Source: Bactericera cockerelli | Lineage: Eukaryota > Arthropoda > Insecta > Hemiptera > Triozidae | NCBI GenBank assembly: GCA_024516035.1 | Contig: CM044963.1 | Location: 22,292,965 to 22,356,964 of the forward strand | Length of the DNA: 64,000 nt | Direction: 5' to 3' | In this document: piece by piece, positions 10,207 through 20,216 of the stretch | How the letters are laid out: the number at the start of each line of letters is the position of its first letter | Position numbering within the stretch: the stretch's first letter is position 1 | Notes under the pieces: generated by a model | What the model saw: only the letters and a program-made list of their open reading frames with translations | Databases searched by the model: none | What the model was told of the DNA's origin: nothing | Position numbers and translations under genes: made by a program

Positions 10207-10400
10207 CTGTCCCGGTAGCTGAGTGGTAAAGGCGGCACTCTGTGAATCCAGAGATTCCAGACGTCGCGGGTTCGAAACCCAGCCGGGACATGACAAGTTA
10301 TACATCCATTTGGGATTTTTACCACATAATAATACGCCTTGGGCTAAGTGCTGGAATTATAGGACTTAATAGTCCTAATCGGGCACTATAAATAAGGCGA
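10207..10400 (+). mobile_element. tRNA-derived SINE, family B
   Basis: The head folds as a tRNA: GTCCCGG pairs with CCGGGAC at 10283-10289, with D-arm TAGCTGAGTGGTAAAGGC and B box GCGGGTTCGAAACCCA. Body CATTTGGGATTTTTACCACA and a hairpin GGACTTAATAGTCC, tail AAATAAGGCGATATTATTA. It is a SINE and not a tRNA gene, because the body follows in every copy. Confidence 0.87.
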
Positions 10401-10535
10401 TATTATTACTATGTTATGTATTTAGGATAAAAAATTTCATACTTGCGAAAGAGATATCAAAATAAGGCGATATTATTATTATGTTATGTATTTAGGATAA
10501 AAATTTCCATATTTGCGAAAGAGATATCACAAACA
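10385..10535. repeat. Tandem duplication of about 70 bp
   Basis: AATAAGGCGATATTATTACT through GCGAAAGAGATATCA, twice, at the tail of the SINE at 10207. Probably arose by slippage in the SINE tail. Confidence 0.75.
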
Positions 10536-10587
10536 TACTTTTTTTTAAATTAATACTTTTGAATTCCTAAATAATTATTATTATTTT

Positions 10588-10872
10588 TTGTGGTGAAGCA
10601 CAAGGCCTCTTCACAATTTTTGAGGGTAGCGCAGCATTACTAAGAGCCTCCTTTACTTTTCAAATTCTATTACATTAATTTCTTTTTACTCTGGTAATGC
10701 CGCCACTGGTAGTTACTCATACAAGTAACTACTCATTTTTCCTCACGAGGTATGAGTGTACCCCGAACATGCAAGTACAGAGCAGAAAAATTCCTGCTCC
10801 ACTGGGTATCGAACCCAGGTTACCATGTGTGCAATGCCTAGCGCGGTAACTCACTCTGCCACTGTGACTACT
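10588..10872 (-). mobile_element. SINE family A copy
   Basis: Minus strand with the longer 3' body (GAGGCCTCTTCACAATTTTT, GCGGCATTACCAGAG-like) that distinguishes subfamily A2 from the copies at 2833 and 9717. Confidence 0.88.
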
Positions 10873-10904
10873 GTGTTAATAAATGCTTTGAATTTATAAA
10901 AAGA

Positions 10905-11448
10905 TATCTCCTGAATTCCAGGAGAACCCCTCCTCGCCCCTCCACTCTACTTTTTTTTAAATATGTATTTGTATTTACTATTTGTATGTATTTATTGTAT
11001 TTACTAACTCCCTAGTACTGTGTTAACAATTATTAATTGATGCACATTAAATAAAAAAATACTCACCCTTCATGAATTCCAGGAGAACCCCTATTCGCCC
11101 CTCCACTATTCACTTATCCCATAAAATATATAAGACCTGTTTGACTGCTGGAGTAAAGGGACATTTCAGTCTTACCTCGGCAGTATAAACAAGGTATATT
11201 CTATTCTATTCTACTCACCCTTCATGAACTCCAGGAAGCTGTGGTGCGAGTCCTGGAGCTGGAGGAAGAAGGAGAGGGGCGACTCACCCTTCATGAATTC
11301 CAGGAAGCCTAGGAGAACACCTCGCCCCTCTACTCTACTTTTTTATATGTATTTGTATTTACTATTTGTATGTATTTATTGTATTTACTAACTCCCTTGT
11401 ACTGTGTCAACAATTATTAATTGATGCACATTAAATAAAAATACTCAC
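10905..11448. repeat. Duplicated exon 3' end plus splice donor in a Tudor-gene intron
   Basis: Directly downstream (minus strand) of the exon ending at 11449. Copies of that exon's end with its donor, GGAATTCATGAAGG|GTGAGT, begin at about 11061, 11213 and 11282, with a partial copy at 10908. The copy at 11213-11281 carries over 60 nt of coding sequence with two mismatches. The intronic text between (TTGTATTTACTATTTGTATG to CACATTAAATAAAA) is duplicated at 10955-11060 and 11340-11448, giving a period near 390 bp. An ATTCT-tailed retroelement end (11140-11213) sits in the middle. Confidence 0.88.
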
Positions 11449-11617
11449 CCTTCATGAATTCCAGGAAGCTGTGGTGCGAGTCCTGCAGCTGGAGGAAGAA
11501 GGAGAGGGGCGACTCGTAGTGGGTGACAGCTACGGGGCGGGGCGGCTCCAGGGCGCCCAGGGCGGGCAGTGTGGGCACCCGCCCCCCCGCCGGGTACCCG
11601 TCCAGCAGCTTGGGCCT
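11449..11617 (-). CDS. Tudor gene exon: start of Tudor domain 4; source of downstream duplications
   Basis: Internal exon of 169 nt, acceptor CCCTCAG, donor GTGAGTAT. It encodes RPKLLDGYPAGGRVPTLPAL, then PVAVTHYESPLSFFLQLQDS and HHSFLEFMK. The VAVTHYESPLSFFLQL segment is the classic Tudor N-terminal strand (V-x-x-SP-x-x-F-x-x-QL). The 3' end of this exon plus the donor recurs up to four times in the intron at 10905-11330. The junction at 11449 is the one in frame with the next exon. Confidence 0.9.
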
Positions 11618-12249
11618 CTGAGGGGGGGGAGAGGGAAGAATTGAATTGAATACTACAGTCTATTTTATGTAAAAAAAAAAAAAAAAAAAAACGTCTACAG
11701 TAGCTCCTGTTTCATGGCTACGAAATAAAAAAGGCTGTGAAACACTCATATTTAAAAAAGAAAAAAAAAAATATTTTTAGTTATTTGTACAATTATGATA
11801 TTTAATTACTAATAATATGGCCCGGAAAACTGGTGTATATTTACGGACTAGTCCTTGATGAGAATCACAAACATTTTAACAATAAATTTAAAAAAAAAAA
11901 TTAAGTATTACAGGTAGTAAGACAAATGGAAAAAATATAACACTTTAGATTGATTAGAATATCACACATAATTAGTACCTACTCAGTTGCCTAAATTACT
12001 AAACAAAATATATGGTAACAATAACGAGATATAAGATAGAGTTAAATGTCAATTGAAAAAAAAAACATGCCAAAACAGTATGTAAAATAAAGATAAAAAA
12101 ATAACGTTAAAAAAATAAATAAAGTTAAAAAAATAAAAAATAAATATTACAAACAATACATCTCCTATAAGCTAAGTCTAACTTCTGAGAGAAAATCTTT
12201 ATTGGAATATATTTAGCATAGATGAAAACCTGAACTGTTTTGAAAGTGG

Positions 12250-12436
12250 GGCACAAGTCTGGTAATCCAGATAGCGTAGGGATCCGTTGGTTCGAATCCC
12301 CCCAGTGGATGAATTTTTCCTCAATTATTTGAGTAAGTACCCACATAAAAATAAGACTCTGAGGGTTAGGTGGTAGCAAATGCTTTGAGCAATAACCTCG
12401 CCTGGTGTGTTATCTTCCGCTAGAGAGTATTGTTAT
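12250..12436 (+). mobile_element. SINE family C copy, 5' truncated
   Basis: Plus strand from GGTAATCCAGATAGCGTAGG with B box GGTTCGAATCCCCCC to GAGAGTATTGTTATTATT. The A box is lost. Confidence 0.8.
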
Positions 12437-12544
12437 TATTAAACAGTGGGAATGATCGGAAAAACGGTAAGTGGTCGGATTTTTAAGCAAATCAGTGTAT
12501 TATTAAAAACACTTCGGTCATCGATCTCAGTAGATAGACTGGTA

Positions 12545-13003
12545 TGTCGACAGACTCGTGACCGGAGGTCGCTAACAGAGAAAGAATGACTCAGCAGTTC
12601 TATCACTGTCTTTACAAGGAGGCTAATAATTGACAGAGGCCCCCAGAACCAAGCCAATGCTGGTCTACTCCCTGTTTATAGTCCCCCAGCCAGACTGCTT
12701 GTCTACTCCCTGTTTATAGTCCCTCACCCAGACTGCTGGTCTACTCCCTGTTTATAGTCCCCCAGCAAGAAAACCAATATAAATCGAGTTAATTTGAAGA
12801 TAGAAAAAGAAGGCTTTTTTTCTTTCTTTTTTATTAGGTAAAACAAATCTGGCTGGGGGACTATAAACAGGGAGTAAACCAGCATTGGCTTGTTTCTGTG
12901 GGCCCTGGTCAATTATTAGCCTCCTTGTAAAGACAGTGGTAGAAGTGCTGAGTCATTCATCCACTGTCTGGAGACCATCGTTCACGATGACGCCACCCTA
13001 TAT
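12545..13003. repeat. Two inverted copies of the dispersed 155-bp repeat
   Basis: Minus-oriented copy 12545-12772 and plus-oriented copy 12845-13003 face each other over about 70 bp, with GTCTACTCCCTGTTTATAGT repeated three times at the inner edge of the first copy. A potential large hairpin in the intron after the exon starting at 13305. Confidence 0.78.
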
Positions 13004-13073
13004 ATATTATGTATATGAAACAAAAAAGACAAGTATGTAGTATTTAAATTCACATCATCCCGACATTAAATAC

Positions 13074-13305
13074 CTCAGGTTTGGCGGCGGGAAAACTCCG
13101 CGAGTTGGAATCGAAGGACTTGGCGGCTCCCCAGTTGTCGGAGGTGAAATCCTCTCTCTTCTTGAACCCGCCTCCTCCTCCTCCTCCCCTCTCCTCTCTG
13201 CCTCCCCCTCCTGTCTTCCAGCCTCCCTTGTCCCCTCCTCCCCTCTCTTCTCTGCCTCCCCCTCCCGACTTCCAACCTCCCTTGTCCCCACCTCCTGAAC
13301 GGAAC
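13074..13305 (-). CDS. Tudor gene exon: Gly-rich repeats then linker end
   Basis: Internal exon of 232 nt, acceptor ATTTCCAG, donor GTATTT. It encodes FRSGGGDKGGWKSGGGGREE then a second copy (RGGGDKGGWKTGGGGREERG), so about 20 residues are tandemly duplicated inside the exon, followed by a poly-Gly run, FKKREDFTSDNWGAAKSFD and NSRSFPAAKPE. The RG-rich part could be methylated and bound in cis or trans by the Tudor barrels (inference). Ends at a codon boundary. Confidence 0.83.
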
Positions 13306-13389
13306 CTGGAAATAGTCATGCGTGATTATTTAGAAGGGAATTAGGGAAAGAAAAGTGGGAATTTTATACTCTAATATTCTATAATAATA

Positions 13390-13591
13390 ATAATATCGTC
13401 TTGTTTGACTGTCCGATTAAGACTATTAAAGTCCCAATATTCCAGCAGTAAGCCCAAGCAATACGTATTATGATGTGTGGTAAAAATCCCAAATGGGAGG
13501 ATACCTTGTCGTGTTCTGGCTGGGTTTCGAACCCAGGACCTCTGGAATCTCTGGATTCACCGCCGCTTTAACACTGAGCTACCGGGACAAA
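13390..13591 (-). mobile_element. SINE family B copy
   Basis: Minus strand, full length (GTCCCGGTAGCTCAGTGTTA head, CATTTGGGATTTTTACCACA body). Inserted in the intron after the exon starting at 14306. Confidence 0.87.
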
Positions 13592-14305
13592 CGTGTGATT
13601 CATGTGTAAAATTAGAAGGGAAAGTATACAATACAGGGTGATCGAAACCACCCAGCCACTATCTTTTTCTCGAGAACGGTTTGAGTTAGGATCTTGAAAG
13701 AAAAAATTGGTCCCCAATATGGAAGTCTGAAGTTTTATGGGAAAATAGTTTAAACCTCCGCCCACCGCCCCTAAGGGCGTTTTCAGGGGGGGCTCATGTC
13801 CGATTCTCCCGAATTTTAAATGAAATGCATATTTTTTTATTTTACATTCAAAACATGCAAAGCAAGTTAGTAACACAAGTCAAAAGAAAAGAAATATTTC
13901 TTGGTTCGATTCCCGAAAAAACACGGTTTTTGGAAGAAAAATGCTTTATTTTCAGTTTAAAAAAAAAAAAATTTGTCTCGGATGTTCGTTCTATGTGAAA
14001 TGATCATTAAAAAAACTCGATTCCAAGCCGGAATGTATTGATATTGGTATAGGTAGGGCTGTCGGCTACGAAAGCTCTTTGTCACTGCGACCTTAAATAG
14101 ATGTGACATGCCCCTGTAACTCTAAAAGAGATCAAAGCTATTAATGTAGCTTAAGATTCTTTTAGGACTGATTTCGCTAACTTCTTTAGGTGTTAGAATC
14201 AGCCTTGAGAAGTGTTTCAGTCGAGCGTGTGAGGCCACTCCACATTCACAGGGATTGTGTTTTGCTGTCTCTGGGGCCTCTTTACAGAGCCGGAATGTAT
14301 CTTAC

Positions 14306-14363
14306 TTGTTCTCGCCTCCGTAGCTCCTGTCGTCTCCACTTGAGTTGCCGTAGCTACCTCCCC
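14306..14363 (-). CDS. Tudor gene micro-exon: Gly/Ser/Tyr linker
   Basis: Micro-exon of 58 nt, acceptor TTTTTTCAG, donor GTAAGATAC. It encodes GGSYGNSSGDDRSYGGEN, continuing the Gly/Ser/Tyr/Asp composition of the preceding exon. Phase is the strong argument: the exon before ends in phase 1 and the exon after begins with a single nucleotide, and only this 58-nt segment bridges them in frame. It lies just downstream of the 30-bp array at 14461-15945. Confidence 0.75.
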
Positions 14364-14460
14364 CTGAAAAAATGAGGTCCTCACACGTTACATCTACACT
14401 CAGACTCTCACTTACATTCCGTGTCTATGACAATGCCCTGGGCAGTGTTGTGCACGTGTA

Positions 14461-15945
14461 CAATTTTTTTGTACCCGGTACAGGTGCCTAGCAAAATTTT
14501 GTACCCCATACAGGTGCCTAGCAAAATTTTGTACCCGATACAGGTGCCTAGCAAAATTTTGTACCCCATACAGGTGCCTAGCAAAATTTTGTACCCGATA
14601 CAGGTGCCTAGCAAAATTTTGTACCCCATACAGGTGCCTAGCAAAATTTTGTACCCGATACAGGTGCCTAGCAAAATTTTGTACCCGGTATAGGTGCCTA
14701 GCAAAATTTTGTACCCCATACAGGTGCCTAGCAAAATTTTGTACCCGATACAAGTGCCTAGCAAAATTTTGTACCCCATACAGGTGCCTAGCAAAATTTT
14801 GTACCCGATACAGGTGCCTAGCAAAATTTTGTACCCCATACAGGTGCCTAGCAAAATTTTGTACCCGATACAGGTGTCTAGCAAAATTTTGTACCCCATA
14901 CAGGTGCCTAGCAAAATTTTGTACCCGGTATAGGTACCTCGCAAAATTTTGTACCCGGTACAGGTACCTAGCAAAATTTTGTACCCGATACAGGTGCCTA
15001 GCAAAATTTTGTATCCGGTATAGGTACCTCGCAAAATTTTGTACCCGATACAGGTACCTCGCAAAATTTTGTACCCCATACAGGTGCCTAGCAAAATTTT
15101 GTACCCGGTATAGGTACCTAGCAAAATTTTGTACCCGATACAGGTACCTAGCAAAATTTTGTACCCGATACAGGTGCCTAGCAAAATTTTGTACCCGATA
15201 CAGGTGCCTAGCAAAGTTCTGTACCCGGTATAGGTACCTAGCAAAGTTCTGTACCCGGTATAGGTACCTAGCAAAGTTCTGTACCCGGTATAGGTACCTA
15301 GCAAAGTTCTGTACCCGGTATAGGTGCCTAGCAAAATTTTGTACCCCATACAGGTGCCTAGCAAAATTTTGTACCCGATACAGGTTCCTAGCAAAATTTT
15401 GTACCCCATACAGGTGCCTAGCAAAATTTTGTACCCGATACAGGTGCCTAGCAAAATTTTGTACCCCATACAGGTGCCTAGCAAAATTTTGTACCCGATA
15501 CAGGTGTCTAGCAAAATTTTGTACCCGATACAGGTGCCTAGCAAAATTTTGTACCCGGTATAGGTACCTCGCAAAATTTTGTACCCGATACAGGTACCTC
15601 GCAAAATTTTGTACCCCATACAGGTGCCTAGCAAAATTTTGTACCCGGTATAGGTACCTCGCAAAATTTTGTACCCGGTATAGGTACCTCGCAAAATTTT
15701 GTACCCGATACAGGTACCTAGCAAAATTTTGTACCCGATACAGGTACCTAGCAAAGTTCTGTACCCGGTAAAGGTACCTAGCAAAGTATTGTACCCGGTA
15801 TAGGTACCTAGCAAAATTTTGTACCCGGTATACGTACCTCGCAAAATTTTCTACCCGATACAGGTGCCTAGCAAAATTTTGAACCCGATAGGGGTACGGG
15901 TTCCTAATTTTATTTTGTACCCGGTACGGGTACGTTTTATTTTTT
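14461..15945. repeat. 30-bp minisatellite, about 49 copies, with higher-order structure
   Basis: Unit CAGGTGCCTAGCAAAATTTT plus GTACCCGATA. Units alternate between GTACCCCATA and GTACCCGATA over long stretches, making a 60-bp dimer; another subtype has CAAAGTTCTGTACCCGGTAT (15211-15310). The block at 14694-14933 recurs almost unchanged at 15324-15563, so a segment of about 630 bp was duplicated. The unit is divisible by three, which explains open frames of up to 512 residues; these are not genes. Intron between exons at 16619 and 14363. Confidence 0.95.
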
Positions 15946-16078
15946 CTCAATTTTTTTCGGTTTTTTTCTTTTCTTGTATTATATGTTATTGATTGTAATT
16001 ATCTGTTTATACATGCTCTTATTAATAAAGTGTGAAATAATAATAAGTTAGGTTTTTAAAAAGTTATCATATTCTTGT

Positions 16079-16205
16079 GTTAATCTCTATCGTGATATCA
16101 CAACTACTCAAACTCGCTTTACTAAATCAACGCTTAAACCGGGACTTGAACCACCGACCTCCAGGTTACAAGTCCACCGCCTTATCAATCGAGCGACTGA
16201 GGTCA
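16079..16205 (-). mobile_element. tRNA-derived SINE, family E
   Basis: Minus strand: GACCTCAGTCGCTCGATTGA (A-box side), GTGGTTCAAGTCCCGGTTTA (B box), then GTTTGAGTAGTTGTGATATC. Copies also at 56276-56398 (-), 60338-60445 (-), 3805-3882 (-), 9575-9700 (+), 34168-34268 (+), and short pieces at 7422-7490 and 4762-4835. Confidence 0.82.
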
Positions 16206-16246
16206 AAACTTTATTATTATTAAGACATATATACTTATTATTATTA

Positions 16247-16435
16247 AGGGTTAGCTGGAAGAGATTGCCATAGGCAATAACCCCGCCCTTTAGTTAGGAC
16301 ATATGTTATCAAATATTTTCTATTCTTTTTCATTTTTATTGTATATATTATTTTTTCATTTTTTCACTGTTAAAATTATTATTTGTATGTACATAATGTC
16401 CTTTTGTATCTAATAAAGAATTGTATAATAATAAT
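16247..16435 (+). mobile_element. LINE 3'-end fragment (GATTGCCATAGGCAATAACC family)
   Basis: TTAGCTGGAAGAGATTGCCA, GGCAATAACCCCGCCCTTTA, then a T-rich stretch and TAATAAAGAATTGTATAATA tail. The short palindrome TTGCCATAGGCAA, AATAAAG signal and simple tail suggest the 3' UTR of a LINE. Copies: 5841-5945, 7308-7412 (tail only), 19070-19252, 20100-20216 (-), 29895-29962, 53587-53645, 55080-55190 (tail), 56510-56695. Confidence 0.72.
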
Positions 16436-16618
16436 AATATATCATCATCATCATAGGGTGGCGTCATCGTGAACGATGGTAGCCAGACAGTAGAGGAATG
16501 ACTCAGCACTTCTACCACTGTCTTTACAAGAAGGCTAATAATTGACAAGGGCCCCCAGAACCAAACCATATATACAAATAATATATACAGATAATAATAA
16601 TAATAAAAGCCATCTTAC

Positions 16619-16909
16619 CGCCCATTCTATCATTCTCGTCACCGTAGCGCGGTTTCCTCGGAGGAGGCCGCGAGTCCCCGTCGCCTCCTCCGAATCTGTT
16701 ACTACCGCCTCCTCTCTCTCCTCGATCTCTCCCACCACCACTAGACCGCGTGGCCTCACCCCAGCCTCCACCCCCGCCTCCATGGCGGCTGTCATCCCCC
16801 CCCGCCCCCCGGTGGCTGCTATCCACCCGGTGGTCCCCCCCGAAGCGAGGTTTCCTCTGCTGCTCCCCCCCGGACCCGTAAGAGTCATCCTCGCGCTTCT
16901 TTCTCCAAT
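16619..16909 (-). CDS. Tudor gene exon: Arg/Gly/Asp-rich linker, part 2
   Basis: Internal exon of 291 nt, acceptor TATTCCAG, donor GTAAGATGG. It encodes DWRKKREDDSYGSGGEQQRK, FGGDHRVDSSHRGAGGDDSR, HGGGGGGWGEATRSSGGGRD, GERGGGSNRFGGGDGDS and PPPRKPRYGDENDRMGG. The mix of RG/RGG, Tyr-Gly and acidic residues resembles RGG-box RNA-binding or methyl-arginine-accepting segments. Phase 2 in, 1 out, both consistent. Proline-rich open frames on the other strand here are shadows. Confidence 0.82.
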
Positions 16910-17239
16910 CTGGAATACAAAAAGTTACATGACATTACATAATTCCTGGGGGTCTTTTCTACAAGAAGAAGAAATTCTTGTGTGCTGCGTCCATTATTTA
17001 GAACTATTGCACCCAATACAAAAAATTACTTTCTTATTTATTTCTTTATTTATTTTTTATAATATACAAAGAACAATAAATTATTAACAAAGATAAAAAA
17101 AAATTAACAATATTTACAAAATAAGAAATAGAAAAGAAAATTGTGGTCTTACGCGGAAATGGAGCATTCTGGAGTAAAAGTTAACTTTAAAAAGGTTATT
17201 TAACATAAATATGTTAAAAAGGTAACATATTTATGTTAC

Positions 17240-17535
17240 CTCTAAAAAGGTTATTAACCATAAATATCCTCCTGAGACCTGGGCATGTTTTCCCGAAAGT
17301 ACTGATTTAGACCTGGATGTACTGTTAAAAGTACATAAGACAGATACTGCTTGAGTCCTCGGCATGTATTCCAGAAAGTACTGATTAGACCTGGCGTACT
17401 TTTAAAAGTACATGGAATTTTCAAAAATTCCCGACACTTTTTGAGAGAAGATAGTAGTGTGAAGTGAAGTTGTCTTATGTGCTTTTAAAAGCACATTCAG
17501 GTCTCAGGAGGATATGTTAAAAAGGTAACTACCCT
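17240..17535. mobile_element. Probable foldback element in a Tudor-gene intron
   Basis: ATCCTCCTGAGACCTG at 17267-17282 pairs with CAGGTCTCAGGAGGAT at 17500-17515, and short palindromes (CTTTTAAAAG variants) occur between. Flanks also contain repeated AAAAAGGTTA/GGTAAC motifs. Target duplication is not clear, so the class is unknown. Confidence 0.55.
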
Positions 17536-17825
17536 GAGAGAGGCCTGAATTATAAAACAGGATTAGTTATTCTCAGTAGACACCATCTCTTAACTTTCAC
17601 CTTGACAACAACTCATAAAGAGGTCATATCAGAGCCGGGTTTCGTAACTGTATATTACCTCTGTGGGGTAAAGGAGCTGTGGCAAAAAATCTTGTTTGAA
17701 AATGCCTAAGTATTGAATGATAAAATCTAAGGGTCGACTTAAGCTATTAATGTAGACACTCTTTCAAGGGGTCCTTACAATCCATACACCCTGAAATGAA
17801 AATATTGGTCTGGAGACAAATAATA

Positions 17826-18032
17826 ATTCTCTTCAGTGGAAGGTATCCAAAAGGCGAGGAGGTTCATGCTCAAATCATTTCTACTACCAAATTCTCAGAG
17901 TGGCTCAGAGTCTTATTAAGTGGTCTTGTGTGGTCACACGAAATAAAACAAGAAAAAAATCATGCACTGTGCGGGATCCGAACCACCGATTCCGTCCCTA
18001 CACGACCTCGACTACCAGACTCTCCTCAGCAG
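17826..18032 (-). mobile_element. SINE family C copy, diverged
   Basis: Minus strand; CTCTTCAGTGGAAGGTATCC tail, B box complement GATCCGAACCACCGATTC. More diverged than the others. Confidence 0.7.
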
Positions 18033-18116
18033 TTAGACTTAGCTTATGGGAGATGTATTGTTTTTTGTACAATATCTTTCTTGTACAAATAAATAAAAGT
18101 ATTCAATTCAATTCAA

Positions 18117-18408
18117 TAGTAGCCACCGTGGCAGAGTGAGTTAGCGCGCTAGGCATTGCACGCATGGTGACCTGGGTTCAATTCCCAGCGGAGCAGGAAT
18201 TTTTCTGTTCTGTACTTGGATGTTCGGGGTCCACTCATACCTCGTGAGGAAAAATGAGTAGTTACTTGTATGAATAACGACCAGTGGTGGCATTACCAGA
18301 GTAAGAAGAAATTAATGTAATAGAATATTTCGCTATGTGAAGGAGGCTCTTAGTAATGCTGCGCTACCCACAAAAATTGTGAAGAGGCCTTGTGCTTCAC
18401 CACAAATA
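18117..18408 (+). mobile_element. SINE family A copy
   Basis: Plus strand, intact A and B boxes (GAGTTAGCGCGCTAGGCATT; GGGTTCAATTCCCAGC) and A2-type tail ending GTGCTTCACCACAAATAAAA. Confidence 0.88.
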
Positions 18409-18464
18409 AAATAATACATACATACAATTCAATTCAATTCTGCAAAAAAAAAAGAAACCCTCAC

Positions 18465-18691
18465 CGGTGGAGTCAGCACCGCCGCCCGCCGGCTTGGCAC
18501 CACCCGGTCTGGCCCCGCCGCCCTCCTCGCCGCCACTCTGTCTGTCCCCGAAGCTGTTGCCCCCCCGGGGCTTCCTGGCGGGGGGGGGTCGGGTGATGGC
18601 GGCCCCGTCACTCTCGTCTGAGCTCAGGTACTTGTCCCCCCGGGGGGCCGCCTTGCGGGCGAAGCTGTTCTTTGTGTCGCCCGCCGGGTTT
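18465..18691 (-). CDS. Tudor gene exon: Arg/Gly/Pro-rich linker, part 1
   Basis: Internal exon of 227 nt, acceptor TTCCCCAG, donor GTGAGGG. It encodes a hydrophilic low-complexity stretch: NPAGDTKNSFARKAAPRGDK, then YLSSDESDGAAITRPPPARK, PRGGNSFGDRQSGGEEGGG and GGAKPAGGGADSTG. RG and GG motifs are candidate arginine-methylation sites. Very GC-rich with homopolymer G and C runs, so base-level errors are possible. The frame is open throughout and phases agree with both neighbours. Confidence 0.8.
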
Positions 18692-18744
18692 CTGGGGAAG
18701 AGACAAGAACAATCTTTTTTTTTTTTTTTTTTTTTTTAAAAAAA

Positions 18745-19043
18745 AAAGATGAGTGTTTCACAGCCGTTTTTTTATTTCGTAGCCATGAAACAGGAGCTAC
18801 TGTAGACGCTAGTGGTCTGTGTTGTAGCCTGCCCATCCCGTAGTATGCTTCCCCTCTGATGGGCGAGAAGTGGCACAATACTTCCCAATTAGGTGCTGGG
18901 TCAACACGAGCGCACCGGAAGGTATCCCTTACAAACAATTGTAATCAAATTACGAATACAAATTTTTGTCGGCACGGGGGATCGAAGCCGGGACCTTCCG
19001 CATGGCAAGCGAGTGCTTAACCACTGAGCTAATCGCGCGCTTG
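18745..19043 (-). mobile_element. tRNA-derived SINE, family D
   Basis: Minus strand. Head GCGCGATTAGCTCAGTGGTT, AAGCACTCGCTTGCCATGCG and B box CCGGCTTCGATCCCCCG; body GTGTTGACCCAGCACCTAAT; end GAGCTCCTGTTTCATGGCT-like and GTGAAACACTCATC. The exon at 18465-18691 lies 50 bp away. Confidence 0.85.
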
Positions 19044-19069
19044 TATCTCTCTGTGTATGTGGAAAACTG

Positions 19070-19252
19070 GTCGGTTGGGTGGAAGAGCCATAGGCAATTA
19101 CCCCGCCCTTTAGTTAGGACATATGTATATTTTTTTTTTCTTCTTGTTTATATTATTAATTCTGTCAATTTTATATTTAATTTTTTACCTTTGTTTGTCT
19201 GTATATATGTTCTGCTAATAAAGAGTTTCTAAATAAATAAATAAATAAGCTC
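19070..19252 (+). mobile_element. LINE 3'-end fragment, same family
   Basis: GGTTGGGTGGAAGAGCCATA, CAATTACCCCGCCCTTTAGT, ending TAATAAAGAGTTTCTAAATA with AAAT repeats. Confidence 0.72.
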
Positions 19253-19369
19253 TGGTCGGTTGCGTGGGAGAGCTCAATGATTGGGTTGAAGAGTTCAATG
19301 GTTTTATTTTTTTATTTTTTTTTTTTGAAACTCTTTATTAGTAGAACATAATATAAGTATACGGACAAA

Positions 19370-20100
19370 TAATGGTAAAAACACTGCCAATTATGGACAT
19401 GAAACTTCCTCGTGATTGCTTCACATTGTAAACACGTGCCAATTTTGAGATTTTATAGAAAATTACTTGTATCTCCAAAACGGCTCAACCGATTTTCTTC
19501 AAATTTGTTTTATATGGTAGAATATCGTTTTTTCTACATTCTAGATTCCACAAAAAATTCTGTATCGGCAAGTCGTGGTCCTTATTTTTTTACTTTTTTG
19601 TCCAAAATTTCGGATTTTCTTAAATATCAGAGTCAAATTATAATTAATTTAAAAATAAATATAAATAACCTATGTAAAGCAATAATATGCATATTCTTAC
19701 AAAATTTCATCGAAATCGGATGTACCGTTCACGAGATATAAGCGTTTAAGTAAAAAGTTAGTGGTCAGGCGCATGGTCTCTTTCACCCAGAACCGCTGGT
19801 ATGAATTCGATGAATTTAAAATGGGACCATCTACAGAATGTCTCCTAGATGTGTGCAAAATTTCATCAAAATCGGTCGAGTAGTTTCCGAGATTTGCGCG
19901 TTACAAGGAATCGTTTTAACAGACCGACGGAGCGACAGACCGACAGACGGACACAAAACCAAATTTACTCAGTAGGTTATGAAACGTCCAGAAATATGAA
20001 AAAAATTGAAATCGGAGCAAAAAAATATTTTTTTTTACAAAAACGAACACAATACTTCCGATTTCTAATATTAGAAATTTCTCGGAAGTAAAATTAAATA
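19370..20100. other. Repeat-derived intron sequence
   Basis: Between two LINE tails; contains paragraphs such as GAAATCGGATGTACCGTTCA and AAAATCGGTCGAGTAGTTTC followed by CGACAGACCGACAGACGG, text typical of decayed transposable elements in insects. Open frames of up to 109 residues here lack domain signals. No exon seen. Confidence 0.55.
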
Positions 20101-20216
20101 TAAAAATTGACAATTGTAATAATATAGACAAGAAAAAAAAAATAAACAAAATATATACATATGTCCTAACTAAAGGGCGGGGTTATTGCCTAAGGCAATG
20201 TCTTCCACCCAACCCT

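Noticed and set aside
10207..10290. Functional tRNA gene with a good acceptor stem
   Set aside because: The same head recurs with an identical non-tRNA body at 13390 and elsewhere, so it is a SINE.
13081..13344. Proline-rich plus-strand frame
   Set aside because: Antisense of the Gly-rich Tudor-gene exon at 13074-13305.
14412..15950. Open frames of 478 and 512 residues with YRVQNFARHLYRVQ-like repeats
   Set aside because: The 30-bp unit is divisible by three, so several frames stay open by chance on both strands. No domain, no splice context; it is a minisatellite.
16542..17087. 181-residue plus-strand frame
   Set aside because: Antisense of the Arg/Gly-rich exon at 16619-16909 running into AT-rich intron.
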